Notes: generated from the sequence alone by a model not told the origin. 20,597 nt of DNA from Chara braunii (GCA_003427395.1 BFEA01000534.1:70883-91479), one strand, 5' to 3'. Numbered from the stretch's first letter, positions 1 to 8,959 are shown. Numbers and translations are program-made.

Positions 1-42
1 CACAACGAGAATGAATCTTCCTCGATAAAAAGGAAAATTCAT

Positions 43-73
43 GAGAGAGAGAGAGAGTCTCTCTCTCTCTCTG

Positions 74-114
<41 letters not shown>
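43..114. repeat. (AG)n-(CT)n microsatellite
   Basis: An AG run passes directly into a long CT run, so the start of the tract is self-complementary and could form a hairpin. It is followed by C-rich and T-rich tracts to about 240. Reading frames across it give only Ser/Leu repeats and are not credible genes. Confidence 0.95.
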
Positions 115-118
<4 letters not shown>

Positions 119-1000
119 CTTCCCCCCCTTCCCCCGCCCCGCCACGCCCTCTTTTTAGTTGCTAGTTTACAAATTTCCGTCACCGTTTTTTTTTGCTTTT
201 TTTTTGCACCCGTTTTTTTTTTTTTTTTAGCGCCCGTTTTTTTGGGTCTACCGGTCGCCGGTCGGTGCGTACCCCCCCCGACACGGTGCGTTAACGGCCA
301 CGTCGGATTTCTCAAGCAGGGCGAGGTACTGGTGGTTCAAGGTAAGAAGGACGATGCTGGGCCGACGCAGGCCGGTGCTGGAGCTTTTGCTCTGTGACCT
401 AAGGGGATCTTAAGGCCTGTGGAGTTATGTCGAGGGTGGAAGGCATAACCAGACCGTCCGACGTAGCCGGCGCCGAGGTATTACCCCATAGCCTGGTGTC
501 AGGGGCCTGCCGCCAAGGGAGATGTCGAGGGAGGAAGGCACTTCCTGTCCGTCAGAACTAGGTTGGTCGGTACTGGGGATGGTTGTGGTGCCCTGTTACC
601 CTAGCAGAAGATGGTATGAGATCAAGTGAGTTCTGGTACGAGGACTGAAAGCCTGGACCAACATTTCGTCTGTTGAGGGGGGGAGGTTTGGATAGCAGGC
701 GGGTTCACTTTTGACCCTCCAGTTTTCTGATTTTAGGGTCGACCATAGGCAGAGGGTTTTTTGTTGTCGGTAATTGTCTGAGTAGTTCTCAGCTGAAGCC
801 GGGTAACGGCCCCGATATCTCACGGTATCTCGCACTTGGTTCATAGGCTAGTAATTGGTCACGAATCATGATACTATTCCCATCCGAAGCCAGGTAATGG
901 CCCCGGTATCTCAAGTTCTTTTGTATATGCTCTCAAGTATATTTCAAATGGGATGCTGGGCCCAGTTCCCAGCATGTGCAGCTCCCCACAAATAGATTGG
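115..1000. other. Gene-free sequence with short dispersed duplications
   Basis: No reading frame here looks coding. Two related blocks of about 30 bp occur at 791-832 and 884-916 and share GCCRGGTAAYGGCCCCGRTAT. Another pair containing TGTCGAGGGNGGAAGGCA lies near 428 and 523. At about 318-337 there is GTACTGGTGGTT followed by CAAGG, resembling the right terminus of the 4058-4645 element, so this may be an eroded fragment of it. Confidence 0.5.
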
Positions 1001-1015
1001 AGCATCGTCCCAAAA

Positions 1016-1060
1016 GAAAAAAGAAAAGAAAAAATAAAAAATAAAAAATAAAAAAAAAAC
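1016..1060. repeat. A-rich simple repeat
   Basis: A-rich low-complexity tract with several AAATA-type units. It could be the decayed poly-A tail of a retroposon, but no body or target-site duplication could be delimited. Confidence 0.7.
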
Positions 1061-2511
1061 AGAAGCTACATTCTTTTCTGAATTCCACCTTTCACTACCT
1101 ACCTACCACCACTACTAAGCCTATACAGGGGGCCTCTGCAAGCATAGCTACTTCTCACAATTAAGGAACACATGTTTTCCCCCTGCCCTAATCAGCAGTG
1201 GTCAGAAAGGAGGGCGGGGCCGCTGATGCGGGGGTTGGCTAATGCAAAGACCAAGCATTTTGCCAGTAGCTGCACCTCCCATCCACTTCCCCCGCCCCCA
1301 TCGAGTAACCGCAGTGTCTATGGCCAGCACTCTCCCACACATCGCACACAGACACACAGACACACCCGTGACAGCCAAGGACCCTACCAATACAGAACGG
1401 GGGGAGCAAGCCAACTGTCTCGGTTGTTTGGCACAAAGATTGCCGCAGGGCGGGGAGCACGTTCTTCGGAACGCCCTCACTGAGGGCATATTCGCACCGG
1501 TACTTCCCAGTATGTATCTGACTGGACGTGACGTTCTTGGGAATGCCCTCACTCAGGACACACTCAGACTAGTCCTTTCCAGACTGCATCTGACCTCTAC
1601 TATGTCCAAATCTGTCCTCGTTTCATTGTTTTTCTTATTTGTTTGTTTCTTCGTAAGATCCGTGGCCTGCCAGCAAGGCAGGGCATCTTTGGACGTTCTG
1701 CCCAGCTGCATTTCTCGTTGTTGTTGTTGTTTTCTTTTTCATGATTTTGATTTCAACATATGTTTTTTGGGCCAACTAGCCATTTCCCTCTGAACCTCCA
1801 CCATGGCGGGTCACTGTAGATTTTGCCACGGTCCTTTGCCACAGTGCTTGTCATCACAAAAAACCTACAGTACAGGGGTAGTTCGACTGGCAGTTTTTTT
1901 TTTTTTTTTTTTTCAAACTGCCCATTTGGGAGCTAGGGGCGCTGGTATGAGCAGACGCCTCTATCTCCCCCGGGGAGGCTCCATCCATTAGTCGGGAGCA
2001 ACACCTGCTGGAAAACGGGTCCAGCGTATGGATGCCGTCCATTCACCTTTCCTTAAACCACTTGCATTTGTGAACTTCACAAAAAGCCCACTCACAAACT
2101 TCCACTCCCTGTTTAGGCTGGTTCCCTGTCCATTATCCAGACATTGCAGAGCCAATCATATCCGAGCTGTTGGCCGACCTCCAAAACCTGGCAAGCGCAT
2201 GGGAGAAACTCCCACAGACCTGATTTGATATTCGAACTTTGGATTTCAACGACTTCTTTTCCCAAGCACACACCTTAGTGGAGACACTTTGGCGCCAGCT
2301 ATAGCTACAATGTTCGCGGTACGCTGCAGGATAAACCAGGAGCGCTCTGAGAATGCTTTTCCCTGGAGAATGCTTTTCCCTGGAGTCTAAGGAGATCAAT
2401 GGAATATGCAACATTTTTGTTGACGCACCATAGAAAACGAGAACCACCTGGAGCGGGCAATTGCTGCCGTACCAAACAACGGGGAGCTTTCCAGGAAGTT
2501 TCAGCCTGCAG
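1061..2511. other. Gene-free interval with short duplications
   Basis: No recognisable protein. A block of about 36 bp beginning ACGTTCTTSGGAAYGCCCTC occurs at about 1458 and again at about 1530. A perfect 17-bp tandem duplication (GAGAATGCTTTTCCCTG) lies at 2349-2382. A run of about 20 T lies at 1895-1914. Open frames of 100-180 codons here have no motif and are broken by homopolymers. Confidence 0.5.
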
Positions 2512-2525
2512 AGGTTGACAATTCT
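2512..2525. repeat. Target-site duplication, 3' side of SINE
   Basis: AGGTTGACAATTCT abuts the poly-T end of the SINE. It matches 2997-3010 in 13 of 14 positions. Confidence 0.75.
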
Positions 2526-2996
2526 TTTTTTTTTTTTTTTTTTTAAAGGCTAATTCTTTAAGCCCAACCAATTCAATTACCTGTCGAATCTGGACAGGAC
2601 GGCCTTTCAGGCCTTTTTTATTGTCACTATAGTATTACGGGGAACCCCGTAGCAGCCACATCCGTGCTCAAGCCTCCAACGAGGGAACATGCGGGGGCTG
2701 CACCCCCCAGCAGGTGCGATACCTGCTACAGCAGGTGGGCGATACCGGCCAGGGGTCAGCCGGTAGCATCAGGACCGAGCTTCTTCGATGGGCCAGTCAC
2801 TGTGCCTCCCCTCCGGTCCCCTCCCCCTATGAACATCAGCAGTCCCTGCTCAATGCCACTCGGGGGGACCAACGACATATCTCTAGGTGGCGGGCGCCAA
2901 GCTTGCCCAGGAAAGTACATGAAGCCAATGGGGATTGAACCCAAGACCTCCTGAATGCCACTTGCGTGCCTTACCAACTGAGCTAGGCCGCTGGAT
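2526..2996 (-). mobile_element. tRNA-derived SINE (about 470 bp)
   Basis: On the minus strand the element starts with a tRNA-like head (about 2990-2924). It contains a Pol III A box, TAGCTCAGTTGG (complement of 2974-2985), and a B box, GGTTCAATCCC (complement of 2931-2941). A unique body of about 380 bp follows and ends in about 20 A (plus-strand T run 2525-2544). A 14-bp direct repeat with one mismatch flanks it at 2512-2525 and 2997-3010, as expected for LINE-driven insertion. With standard tRNA spacing the anticodon position reads GGC after a T33, hinting at tRNA-Ala ancestry, but the anticodon stem is badly paired, so this is weak. It is not a functional tRNA gene. Confidence 0.85.
2924..2990 (-). 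promoter_or_regulatory. Internal Pol III promoter (tRNA-like head with A and B boxes)
   Basis: A box and B box lie about 32 bp apart in a tRNA-like context at the 5' end of the SINE. This is the standard type 2 Pol III promoter of tRNA-derived SINEs. Activity is inferred only. Confidence 0.7.
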
Positions 2997-3010
2997 AGGT
3001 TGACGATTCT
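2997..3010. repeat. Target-site duplication, 5' side of SINE
   Basis: AGGTTGACGATTCT directly precedes the tRNA-like head of the SINE. It differs from 2512-2525 at one base. Confidence 0.75.
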
Positions 3011-3089
3011 CTGAGCCCTAGGTTTAGGATTTGTGGTTGAGAGTTCGAGATATGTTTTTTCACTTTTTTTGAGTTTTTCCCCCTTTCTT

Positions 3090-3108
3090 TTTAGGGTTTA
3101 GGGTTTAG
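3090..3108 (+). repeat. Interstitial telomere-like (TTTAGGG)n
   Basis: Two full TTTAGGG units plus TTTAG. A related degenerate piece, CCTAGGTTTAGGATTT, lies at about 3018. TTTAGGG is the usual telomere unit of plants and many green algae. The tract is short, so chance or a small repair insertion are both possible. Confidence 0.5.
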
Positions 3109-3411
3109 CGGTCAAGATATACATTCGAAGGAAGGGTCGTCAGTCCTGACAGTCGATACAATACAGTCCCTGATTACGCAATGATGGACAAAAAGAGCTG
3201 GCTGACGTCCGAAGGGAGAGCTCTTTCCCAAACAGAATTCATCTGGGGATGTGCTCATCCAGCAGAAGCAGATCGGCCATCTCTACACCCAGTTTGAGCT
3301 TCACAAATTTCTTTCGTTTGCGAAAAAAAAGACGGCCAAGTGCCCCATACTTCAAGTATATGTGTATCCTGACCGGGGGCCTAGCAGCGTCGATCTTCCG
3401 CAACACCCGAA

Positions 3412-3590
3412 TCCGGACATTTTTGTGGAGCTGTGCAGTTGAGAAAACTCAACACTATATCTGCACATCTCCACAAACATGTCCAGACTCAACACCCAAA
3501 TCTGGACATGTTTGTGGAGATGTGCGTTTGAGAAAACTCTACGCTTTTTCTGCACCTCTCCACAAACATGCGTTGAGAAAACTCGACTCT
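3412..3590. repeat. Four-arm alternating inverted-repeat (fold-back) array
   Basis: One 21-27-bp sequence appears four times in alternating orientation. Arm 1 (3412-3438) begins TCCGGACATTTTTGTGGAG. Arm 2 (3461-3487) is inverted, arm 3 (3501-3525) is direct, and arm 4 (3550-3570) is inverted and shorter. Arms 2 and 3 are perfect 25-bp complements around a 13-nt loop (3488-3500). The spacers between arms 1-2 and 3-4 and after arm 4 all carry TTGAGAAAACTC. This looks like two fold-back units side by side, probably MITE-derived. Confidence 0.8.
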
Positions 3591-4057
3591 GCTAGTGGGA
3601 CGAGGCCCCGGGCTACTTTTGGCATATTTACAAACGTCAGCAGTGTTCACGTAGACAGTGACACCGCATGCATATCAGGACAATACTGAGGGGAAAAGGA
3701 GGCATTGCAAGATTTCACGGGCGAGCAGGCTGTAACAGGCAGGAGCTTTCTCTCTACACAGCCCATGTAAATAACCTTTCGCTGCCGATATGTGTTCTTC
3801 AGAAGGACTCGGATGTGATGAAAAGCGATGAAACAAACTCCTCCAGACAAAAGAGTTCGACTGGCAAGTTGATAAAAGTTTTTCCTTCTATAATAATATA
3901 CTACCATAGTGACAAGAGCTGAGTATATCGTCATATAAATACATCCAGGGAAGTCCCGTTGAGGGTATACCCTTCAGATGCTACCCCAGTCCAGTTTCAA
4001 GTGCAGAGACTGCCAATGCAAGGGCGCAACTGGCCGGTGGATGTCATTAAAGTTGAT
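3591..4057. other. Gene-free interval
   Basis: No coding signature, repeat family or RNA gene could be recognised. Composition is mixed, with an AT-rich patch near 3885-3905. Confidence 0.4.
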
Positions 4058-4120
4058 TAAACCACCAGTACTTGGCCCAGCTATCGGTCGTGGGCTTGCC
4101 CGTTAATGCACCGCAGCCTC

Positions 4121-4283
4121 TTTCGGGATGACACTCCCGACAGCCAAAAAAGAAAAAGAAAAAAAAAAGGCCTCTTTCGGTGGAGGTCGGCGAATAGCAG
4201 CGCCCGGTAGTCCAGCAAAGGCCGGGCTCAGCCACTTTCGGGATGACACTCCCGACAGCCAAAAAAGAAAAAGAAAAAAAAAA
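4121..4283 (+). repeat. Perfect 48-bp direct repeat pair
   Basis: 4121-4168 and 4236-4283 are identical. Each starts TTTCGGGATGACACTCCCGA, a small 6-bp-stem hairpin, and ends in an A6GA5GA10 tract. The period is 115 bp. Identity across the A-rich part suggests a recent duplication. Confidence 0.9.
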
Positions 4284-4304
4284 GACTTCCGAAAGAAACA
4301 AAAC

Positions 4305-4377
<73 letters not shown>

Positions 4378-4408
4378 CATGTGTGTGTGTGTGTGTGTGT
4401 GTGTGTCT
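4305..4408. repeat. (CT)n(GT)n compound microsatellite
   Basis: About 46 bp of CT repeats are followed by two GT runs separated by GCAT. All frames over this tract encode simple dipeptide runs and are not genes. Confidence 0.95.
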
Positions 4409-4645
4409 CTCACGCGGAAGGAGATACTTCGTTTTTTCTATTTTTTTTCCTTCGTTTTTTTTCGTTTTTCTTTTGCTTGTCTTATTCTTTTTCTTCGATC
4501 TCGTTTCTTTTTTCCATTTTTTTGGGCATACCACCAGACCGACGTTCGGGAACTCCACACCCGGTAGTCCGAGCCTCGGCACGGGGCAGCGTACCAGTCG
4601 GCTGAGGTTCGGAATCGATAGCTGGGCCAAGTTACTGGTGGTTTA

Positions 4646-5116
4646 AGGTGCGCAGATCATTCACCTAACCGAAAACAGCATGCAGATGCATTCTACTTTC
4701 GTTCAGAATTGATGTCAGCAATCAAAGAAATCGCTATAACGAGTGTGCTCGTGCGGTGAAGGGCAAGACGTCCGCTGGTGGTTCTCCAAATCCCAAGCCA
4801 GACCCTGTCGGCACCTAGACATTTGGACAGTCAGTTTACAAATCATGCACCTGGCCGTTCTGCCCTGTACAGGAACATTCTGACAAGGCTCCCTCCCCGA
4901 TTCCAGAACACCCATTTCTTTCGTTTCCGCCTGTGTTTTGCTCCTCCACGACAACACAGTGAGATTAGAGTGAGCAGCAGAACCCTTGGGAGCTTGTCAG
5001 GGGTAGAGCTGTTTTCACATCTCTCCTCCTCAGCATGACATACCCCAACCGCAGGCCTGTGAAGTGAAAACAAACTTCCATCAAAGACATGAATTCAAAA
5101 CAGAATAATGAAACTA
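4646..5116. other. Gene-free interval
   Basis: Moderate-complexity sequence without a recognisable gene or repeat family. Confidence 0.4.
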
Positions 5117-5237
5117 CCGTCTTCCCCCCCGATCACAACGCACCCTCATTTTGGCTGCATGGTCTGCACCCACCGGACCAGAAAGCTTAGCTTGTATACA
5201 TTTGTTACCAAGGTGCATTGTGTTCGGGGGAAGACGG
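5117..5237. mobile_element. MITE family C, copy C1 (TA-flanked, Tc1/mariner-like)
   Basis: A 121-bp element lies between TA dinucleotides (5115-5116 and 5238-5239). Its ends are about 28 bp inverted repeats beginning CCGTCTTCCCCC and running to AACGCACC. The related copy C2 at 15154 starts CAGTCTCCCCCGAAT. TA target duplication and CAGTC...CCCCGA termini are typical of Tc1/mariner, including pogo-type elements. The class assignment is inferred from termini only. Confidence 0.7.
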
Positions 5238-6080
5238 TAGAGGGTTAGATGAGAGAAGGGGGAAAGACGGGGCATACTCACATAGAAATCCATCCACAGA
5301 TTGGGGGGAGGGGGAGGGAGGGAAGGAGCGCCATCAGGAGAGAGAGGCTCAAGAGGGAAGACGTGAAATTGAGACCCGGCATGGGAAAAGAGCTGCAATA
5401 ACAGCACCCTCCAAACACCAATAGCTAAAGAGTCGCAAAAGCAGTAACGAAACTGGCTCTTCTGGTGTGGTAAATCTCTTCGATGGCAAGAGTTCGACAT
5501 AGGCGACGACCAAAGTTGGCGAGTGCAAAGGATGAGGAGGGTCCGTTTCATGTTGTTTGTGCCCACAAGGTTGAGAGGCGGCTTTGGTTGCTGCCGACTG
5601 GTACTCAATCACCAGCCTGAGGGGCAAGGACAAACAGAAGAGACTATAAGAAAAGACAAACAGAAGAGAGAATAAGAGGAAATGCTGCAAAACAATTTCC
5701 GACCACTGTAAGCCGACATTCAAGATTGAAAGCATCGAGCCAAAGGATTGGAGGTGATACAGGATGGACGTTTGCAGACATCATGGGAGGAAGGCCTCAT
5801 GGCCCTTTCACAAAGCAATGTCAAGCACCAGCAGTGGGGGCTTTTCTCCACCAGGCAGGAGGGTGTGCGAATCCATCTCCGGTCTTGTCAGCGGGTGAGT
5901 GGAAAGGGATTCAGTGGAGCGAAGTGGTCTGTACTTTGCTAGCACTAGTTGCTAGCAATGTCTTCGTGCAGATTGTGTATCCTTCGGAATACAATGGCTG
6001 TGCTGCTCCCCACACACACATCGAAGCCAACGGTAACTAGAAGAAAACAAGAGGGAAGCAGAAAGATGGCCGCCACGAGG

Positions 6081-6082
<2 letters not shown>
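5238..6082. other. No confirmed gene; purine-rich stretches
   Basis: 5240-5400 is purine-rich (G/A runs). 5746-5889 stays open in one frame, is of ordinary composition and ends at a GTGAGT that would make a good splice donor, so it might be an exon. No domain is recognisable and it is not called as a CDS. Confidence 0.35.

Positions 6083-6158
<76 letters not shown>
6083..6158. repeat. (CT)38 microsatellite
   Basis: An uninterrupted run of 38 CT dinucleotides. Lack of interruptions suggests it is currently length-variable. Confidence 0.97.
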
Positions 6159-6159
<1 letters not shown>

Positions 6160-7047
6160 GTACACAAGGTTTAGATTTTGGGGGCTCACTATGTTGTTTA
6201 GTGCTCTCCCCGAAATCCATGGGGCTCGCCGCCCGACTAGGTCATCTAGTTTTCCCTCCCTTCTTGTTGATTGGAGCTTCAACGTCTACAAGTCTTTGTC
6301 CGTCATCTCAGTGAACCCTCCCATCTACGAACCGCCCAACGCTAACCCTCATGTCTTGCAACTGTATAGCAGTCTTCCGACTGCTGCTGCGTGGCCGTAG
6401 CTTCCTTGCTGCTTCTCCGGACAGCACAGGACTGCGAACCTCACCTCATCTGACTGATGCTGCGCCACGATTGCTTTCTTGATTCGTTAACATTGCTTTC
6501 TCTCTGAGTCCAGATTACTCTGAACTGCAACGCGCGCGGGTGGGTCGAGGCTTCACAGCAACAAACCGACAATATCGTGGCCTTCTGTCAGAAACAGCAA
6601 CCAGACCCACACCACCACATTCAGCTCTTGCTCATTCTCTCCCATTTTCGCGACCTGCGTTGCCAACCCTCTGCCGCAGGAGGTCGGTTCTCTATTCTCT
6701 TTTGCTGTTAACCCTTCAAGTGTCGGTAGCCGATTAATCATCTCGTCAGCCAGCAGCAAGACGCCATCTTTGGTCCGCAGAGAGAGCGGACAGCACAAGA
6801 CTCATCGTCACTGATGTTTCCTCTTATATACATCTACAGTACTGACCTCAAATGCAAGCGCCCATCACTACATAGAATCGCGATACACGGCGGCCATGCA
6901 ACCAAGGTCTCTGCCGGGATGGTTGCAAATCGACACGACGGAATGACACAAAACCTACCCCATCTAGAAGATAAAGAGGAGGATAAGTCGAAGCTGCCAA
7001 CCAAGGTTGGGCGGATGAAAAAAGGAGGAAGGTAGGTATTAGGTTCG

Positions 7048-7050
<3 letters not shown>
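6159..7050. other. Gene-free interval downstream of the zinc-finger gene
   Basis: No coding, RNA or repeat family signal was recognised. The zinc-finger gene at 7153-8412 reads away from higher coordinates towards this region, so it may contain the end of its 3' UTR. No clear AATAAA was identified. Confidence 0.35.
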
Positions 7051-7100
<50 letters not shown>

Positions 7101-7118
7101 CAAAAACAAAAAAAAAAA
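7051..7118. repeat. (CA)18 microsatellite and A-rich tail
   Basis: 18 CA units are followed by A-rich sequence interrupted by C. On the minus strand this is a T-rich then (TG)n tract 35 bp beyond the stop codon of the zinc-finger gene, so it probably lies in or just past its 3' UTR. Its orientation is opposite to that of a poly-A tail of that gene. Confidence 0.93.
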
Positions 7119-7152
7119 CCCCGGCAACAGTAGCGCCTTCGTTTTTCCCAGT

Positions 7153-8412
7153 CTAGTCCGAAACCTTCGTGGAGGCTGATTCTTTCAACGAAACCGAGAG
7201 GTAGTGTTGAACAGATGCATAACCCAAATTGCGTGCTCTATGGATGACGACCCCAAGAGCAGGAAGATTTTTCTTTTTCAAGCAAATGGAACTGTTACAG
7301 ATGAAGAAAGGGTCCGTCCCCTCCTCCTCTTTGCAGTGAGGGCATAGCCAGGTGGGGTCAGCCCTGACCTCTTCGATTGTCAGTCCGTACCTAATTTTAA
7401 TACATGCTCGACAAAAGATGCCGGTCGCAGACTTACAGCGGTGGCAGAACGTTTTCCCGAGACACATTTTGCTGAGGTCCATATTACCGCAGCGCTCACA
7501 GTCCTCCTCCCCGCAGAGCTTTTTCTGCCTACAGAAGTGGCAACAAAGCCCCACCAAGGGGTCGTAGACACTACCTCTGCCCCTACACTTGCACCTGCGC
7601 TCTTGGAGGTACTGCGGGAGTTGACTGGGCTGTGGGAGGTCAGATACAGCTTCGAGATCATAAACCTTCCTTCGCTTGGACGCAACTCCAGAAGAGCCAC
7701 GACCTTGGGAAGGAGAGACGGCAGGAGAAGGCTGAAAACGAGAAAAGTCAAACTCGAATCCATCACCATTGTCCCTCCTTACACGCGTTTGCGCTTCATC
7801 CAGTTCACCACATGCAGCACCCTCGTCATGGAGGGTTGGCACTGCATGTTGAAGGCGACGGGATCTCCTCACAGGCGCCGCTGAAGCAACAGACGATCGT
7901 GATCGCACCCCCTGCGACGAACCATTGTCCTCTCCATCCTCCATGTTCTCCGCCACGACTTTCCTGGTCCGACGTGGCGTGTAATGAGACTTCACAGATA
8001 TCATCATCCGGGTGAGGTTCGACACGTCAGTGGCCAGCCCCTGAGCCTCCATTCGTGCTCGATTCTCAGCTATCCGAGCAAGCCGCTCCATCTCGTATGG
8101 TATCTTACCAGAAGTAGAACAAGTGCCCTTCGGCTGCAGATCCGGCGGAACACAGGTGATCTTTGGCTGTGACACCATCTCCATTTCCAGTTCCTCTGGC
8201 TCCGGCTTCACCTTCACCGCATTGGGCACCGTCTCCTGTGATACTACTATGTCTAGTTCCTCGGATTGCGCCTTCAACTTCACGGCATTGGGCACCATCA
8301 TCTCCTGCGATACTACGTCCACCTGCTCGGGTTCCGTCTTCACCGTCACCGCAATGGGCACCACCACCTCCTCTTCCGGTTCCGTCTTGATCTCCATCTT
8401 CACGGACACCAT
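7153..8412 (-). CDS. CDCA7/R1-like 4CXXC zinc-finger nuclear protein, intact single exon (419 aa)
   Basis: Probable nuclear chromatin protein of the zf-4CXXC_R1 family. In animals CDCA7 binds DNA and recruits the remodeller HELLS for DNA methylation maintenance; the role here is inferred. Residues 16-82 hold three related repeats built around VPNAVKVKPEPEELE, with SUMO-type sites at I8-E11, V24-E27 and V68-E71. Residues 106-126 carry YEMERLARIAENRARMEAQG, like the YExxRxxRIxEN motif of plant relatives. TPRRTRK (145-151), RRSRRL (182-187) and KRRK (247-249 region) are basic patches, likely nuclear signals. The zinc domain spans about 272-408, with Cys at 274, 276, 290, 291, 294, 300, 305, 308, 317, 323, 326, 334, 337, 357, 360, 372 and 377, ending GYASVQHYL. 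The start has G at -3 and +4, with an in-frame TGA 17 codons upstream. The stop is TAG. Absence of introns may mean a retrogene. Confidence 0.9.
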   Translation of the reverse strand: MVSVKMEIKTEPEEEVVVPIAVTVKTEPEQVDVVSQEMMVPNAVKLKAQSEELDIVVSQETVPNAVKVKPEPEELEMEMVSQPKITCVPPDLQPKGTCSTSGKIPYEMERLARIAENRARMEAQGLATDVSNLTRMMISVKSHYTPRRTRKVVAENMEDGEDNGSSQGVRSRSSVASAAPVRRSRRLQHAVPTLHDEGAACGELDEAQTRVRRDNGDGFEFDFSRFQPSPAVSPSQGRGSSGVASKRRKVYDLEAVSDLPQPSQLPQYLQERRCKCRGRGSVYDPLVGLCCHFCRQKKLCGEEDCERCGNMDLSKMCLGKTFCHRCKSATGIFCRACIKIRYGLTIEEVRADPTWLCPHCKEEEGTDPFFICNSSICLKKKNLPALGVVIHRARNLGYASVQHYLSVSLKESASTKVSD

Positions 8413-8712
8413 CGCCGGCGGTGATGCCTGGACAGGCGGAGGAGATGGCCAGGGCGGGGCTCAGGTATCCTTGCCTCTACGTACGTCTCTCTTTCCACGC
8501 GCTTCGTCCTTGCCTCCTGTGTACTGGAAGACACTTCCTTCCTTGCCCAATCGATGTTAGGTCCCTTTTGTACCAGGCCACCTCCCTCCTCCTCTCCTCT
8601 ATGCCCCCTCCATTTCCTCTGCCTCATCGGCATCCACACACCTGGCCACAGTCATCAATCAAGTGAGAATCGAGCTGACAACTGGCAAAAGAAATACGCG
8701 ATGAACACCCGC
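8413..8712. other. Upstream region of the zinc-finger gene
   Basis: This holds the presumptive 5' UTR and promoter of the minus-strand gene. No TATA box was identified. 8607-8690 is a diverged copy of sequence at 8907-9030 (CTCCATTTCCTCT...ATCAATCAAGTGAGAAT), so the region belongs to a local duplication cluster. Confidence 0.45.
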
Positions 8713-8792
8713 TGATGACCACCGAGGAAAGAGGACAAAGAAGCTGATTGATGACCACCGAGGAAAGAGGACAAAGAAGTTGATTGATTACC
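8713..8792 (+). repeat. 36-bp tandem repeat, about 2.2 copies
   Basis: Units start at 8713, 8749 and 8785 with TGATGACCACCGAGGAAAG. The first two differ by one base over 36 bp. The third is truncated and diverged (TGATTACCAAGGAAGG). Confidence 0.9.
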
Positions 8793-8959
8793 AAGGAAGG
8801 AGGAGTGCCACGAAGATCCGAGGGACTCTGCAAAGCTTGCTTGCTGCAGATTCCTGAGAAACGAAGACGTACACCTCACGATCGTGGGGTGCGGTTATCG
8901 TAACGCCATCTCCATTTCCTCTACCTCCTCATCTTCATCCACACATCTGGAGCCATCAA

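Larger units (their letters stand above)
4058..4645. mobile_element. 588-bp non-autonomous element with terminal inverted repeats
   Basis: The left end (4058-4086) starts TAAACCACCAGTACTTGG and the right end (4616-4645) is its complement apart from one inserted A. Both run through GGCCCAGCTATCG, giving arms of 29-30 bp. No transposase frame lies inside. The interior holds a 48-bp perfect direct repeat, a CT/GT microsatellite and T-rich sequence. A target-site duplication could not be fixed, so the superfamily is unknown. Confidence 0.75.

Noticed and set aside
41-397. 118-codon frame with a Ser/Leu/Phe-rich start
   Set aside because: It is a translation of the CT microsatellite and T runs, with no conserved motif.
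1242-1793. 183-codon plus-strand frame with a hydrophobic stretch
   Set aside because: It crosses short direct repeats and a T-rich tract and has no domain or codon signature. The hydrophobic part is TTT-rich coding by chance.
2924-2990. A functional tRNA gene
   Set aside because: The anticodon stem does not pair, and the sequence is the head of a poly-A-tailed element with target-site duplication.
3412-3590. CRISPR-like repeat-spacer array
   Set aside because: Repeats alternate in orientation and spacers are conserved; the context is eukaryotic.
4103-4646. Frames of 120-175 codons on both strands
   Set aside because: They are produced by the CT/GT microsatellite and A/T-rich cargo of the 588-bp inverted-repeat element.
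7352-8560. Plus-strand frames opposite the zinc-finger gene
   Set aside because: They are antisense shadows of the strongly supported minus-strand CDS.
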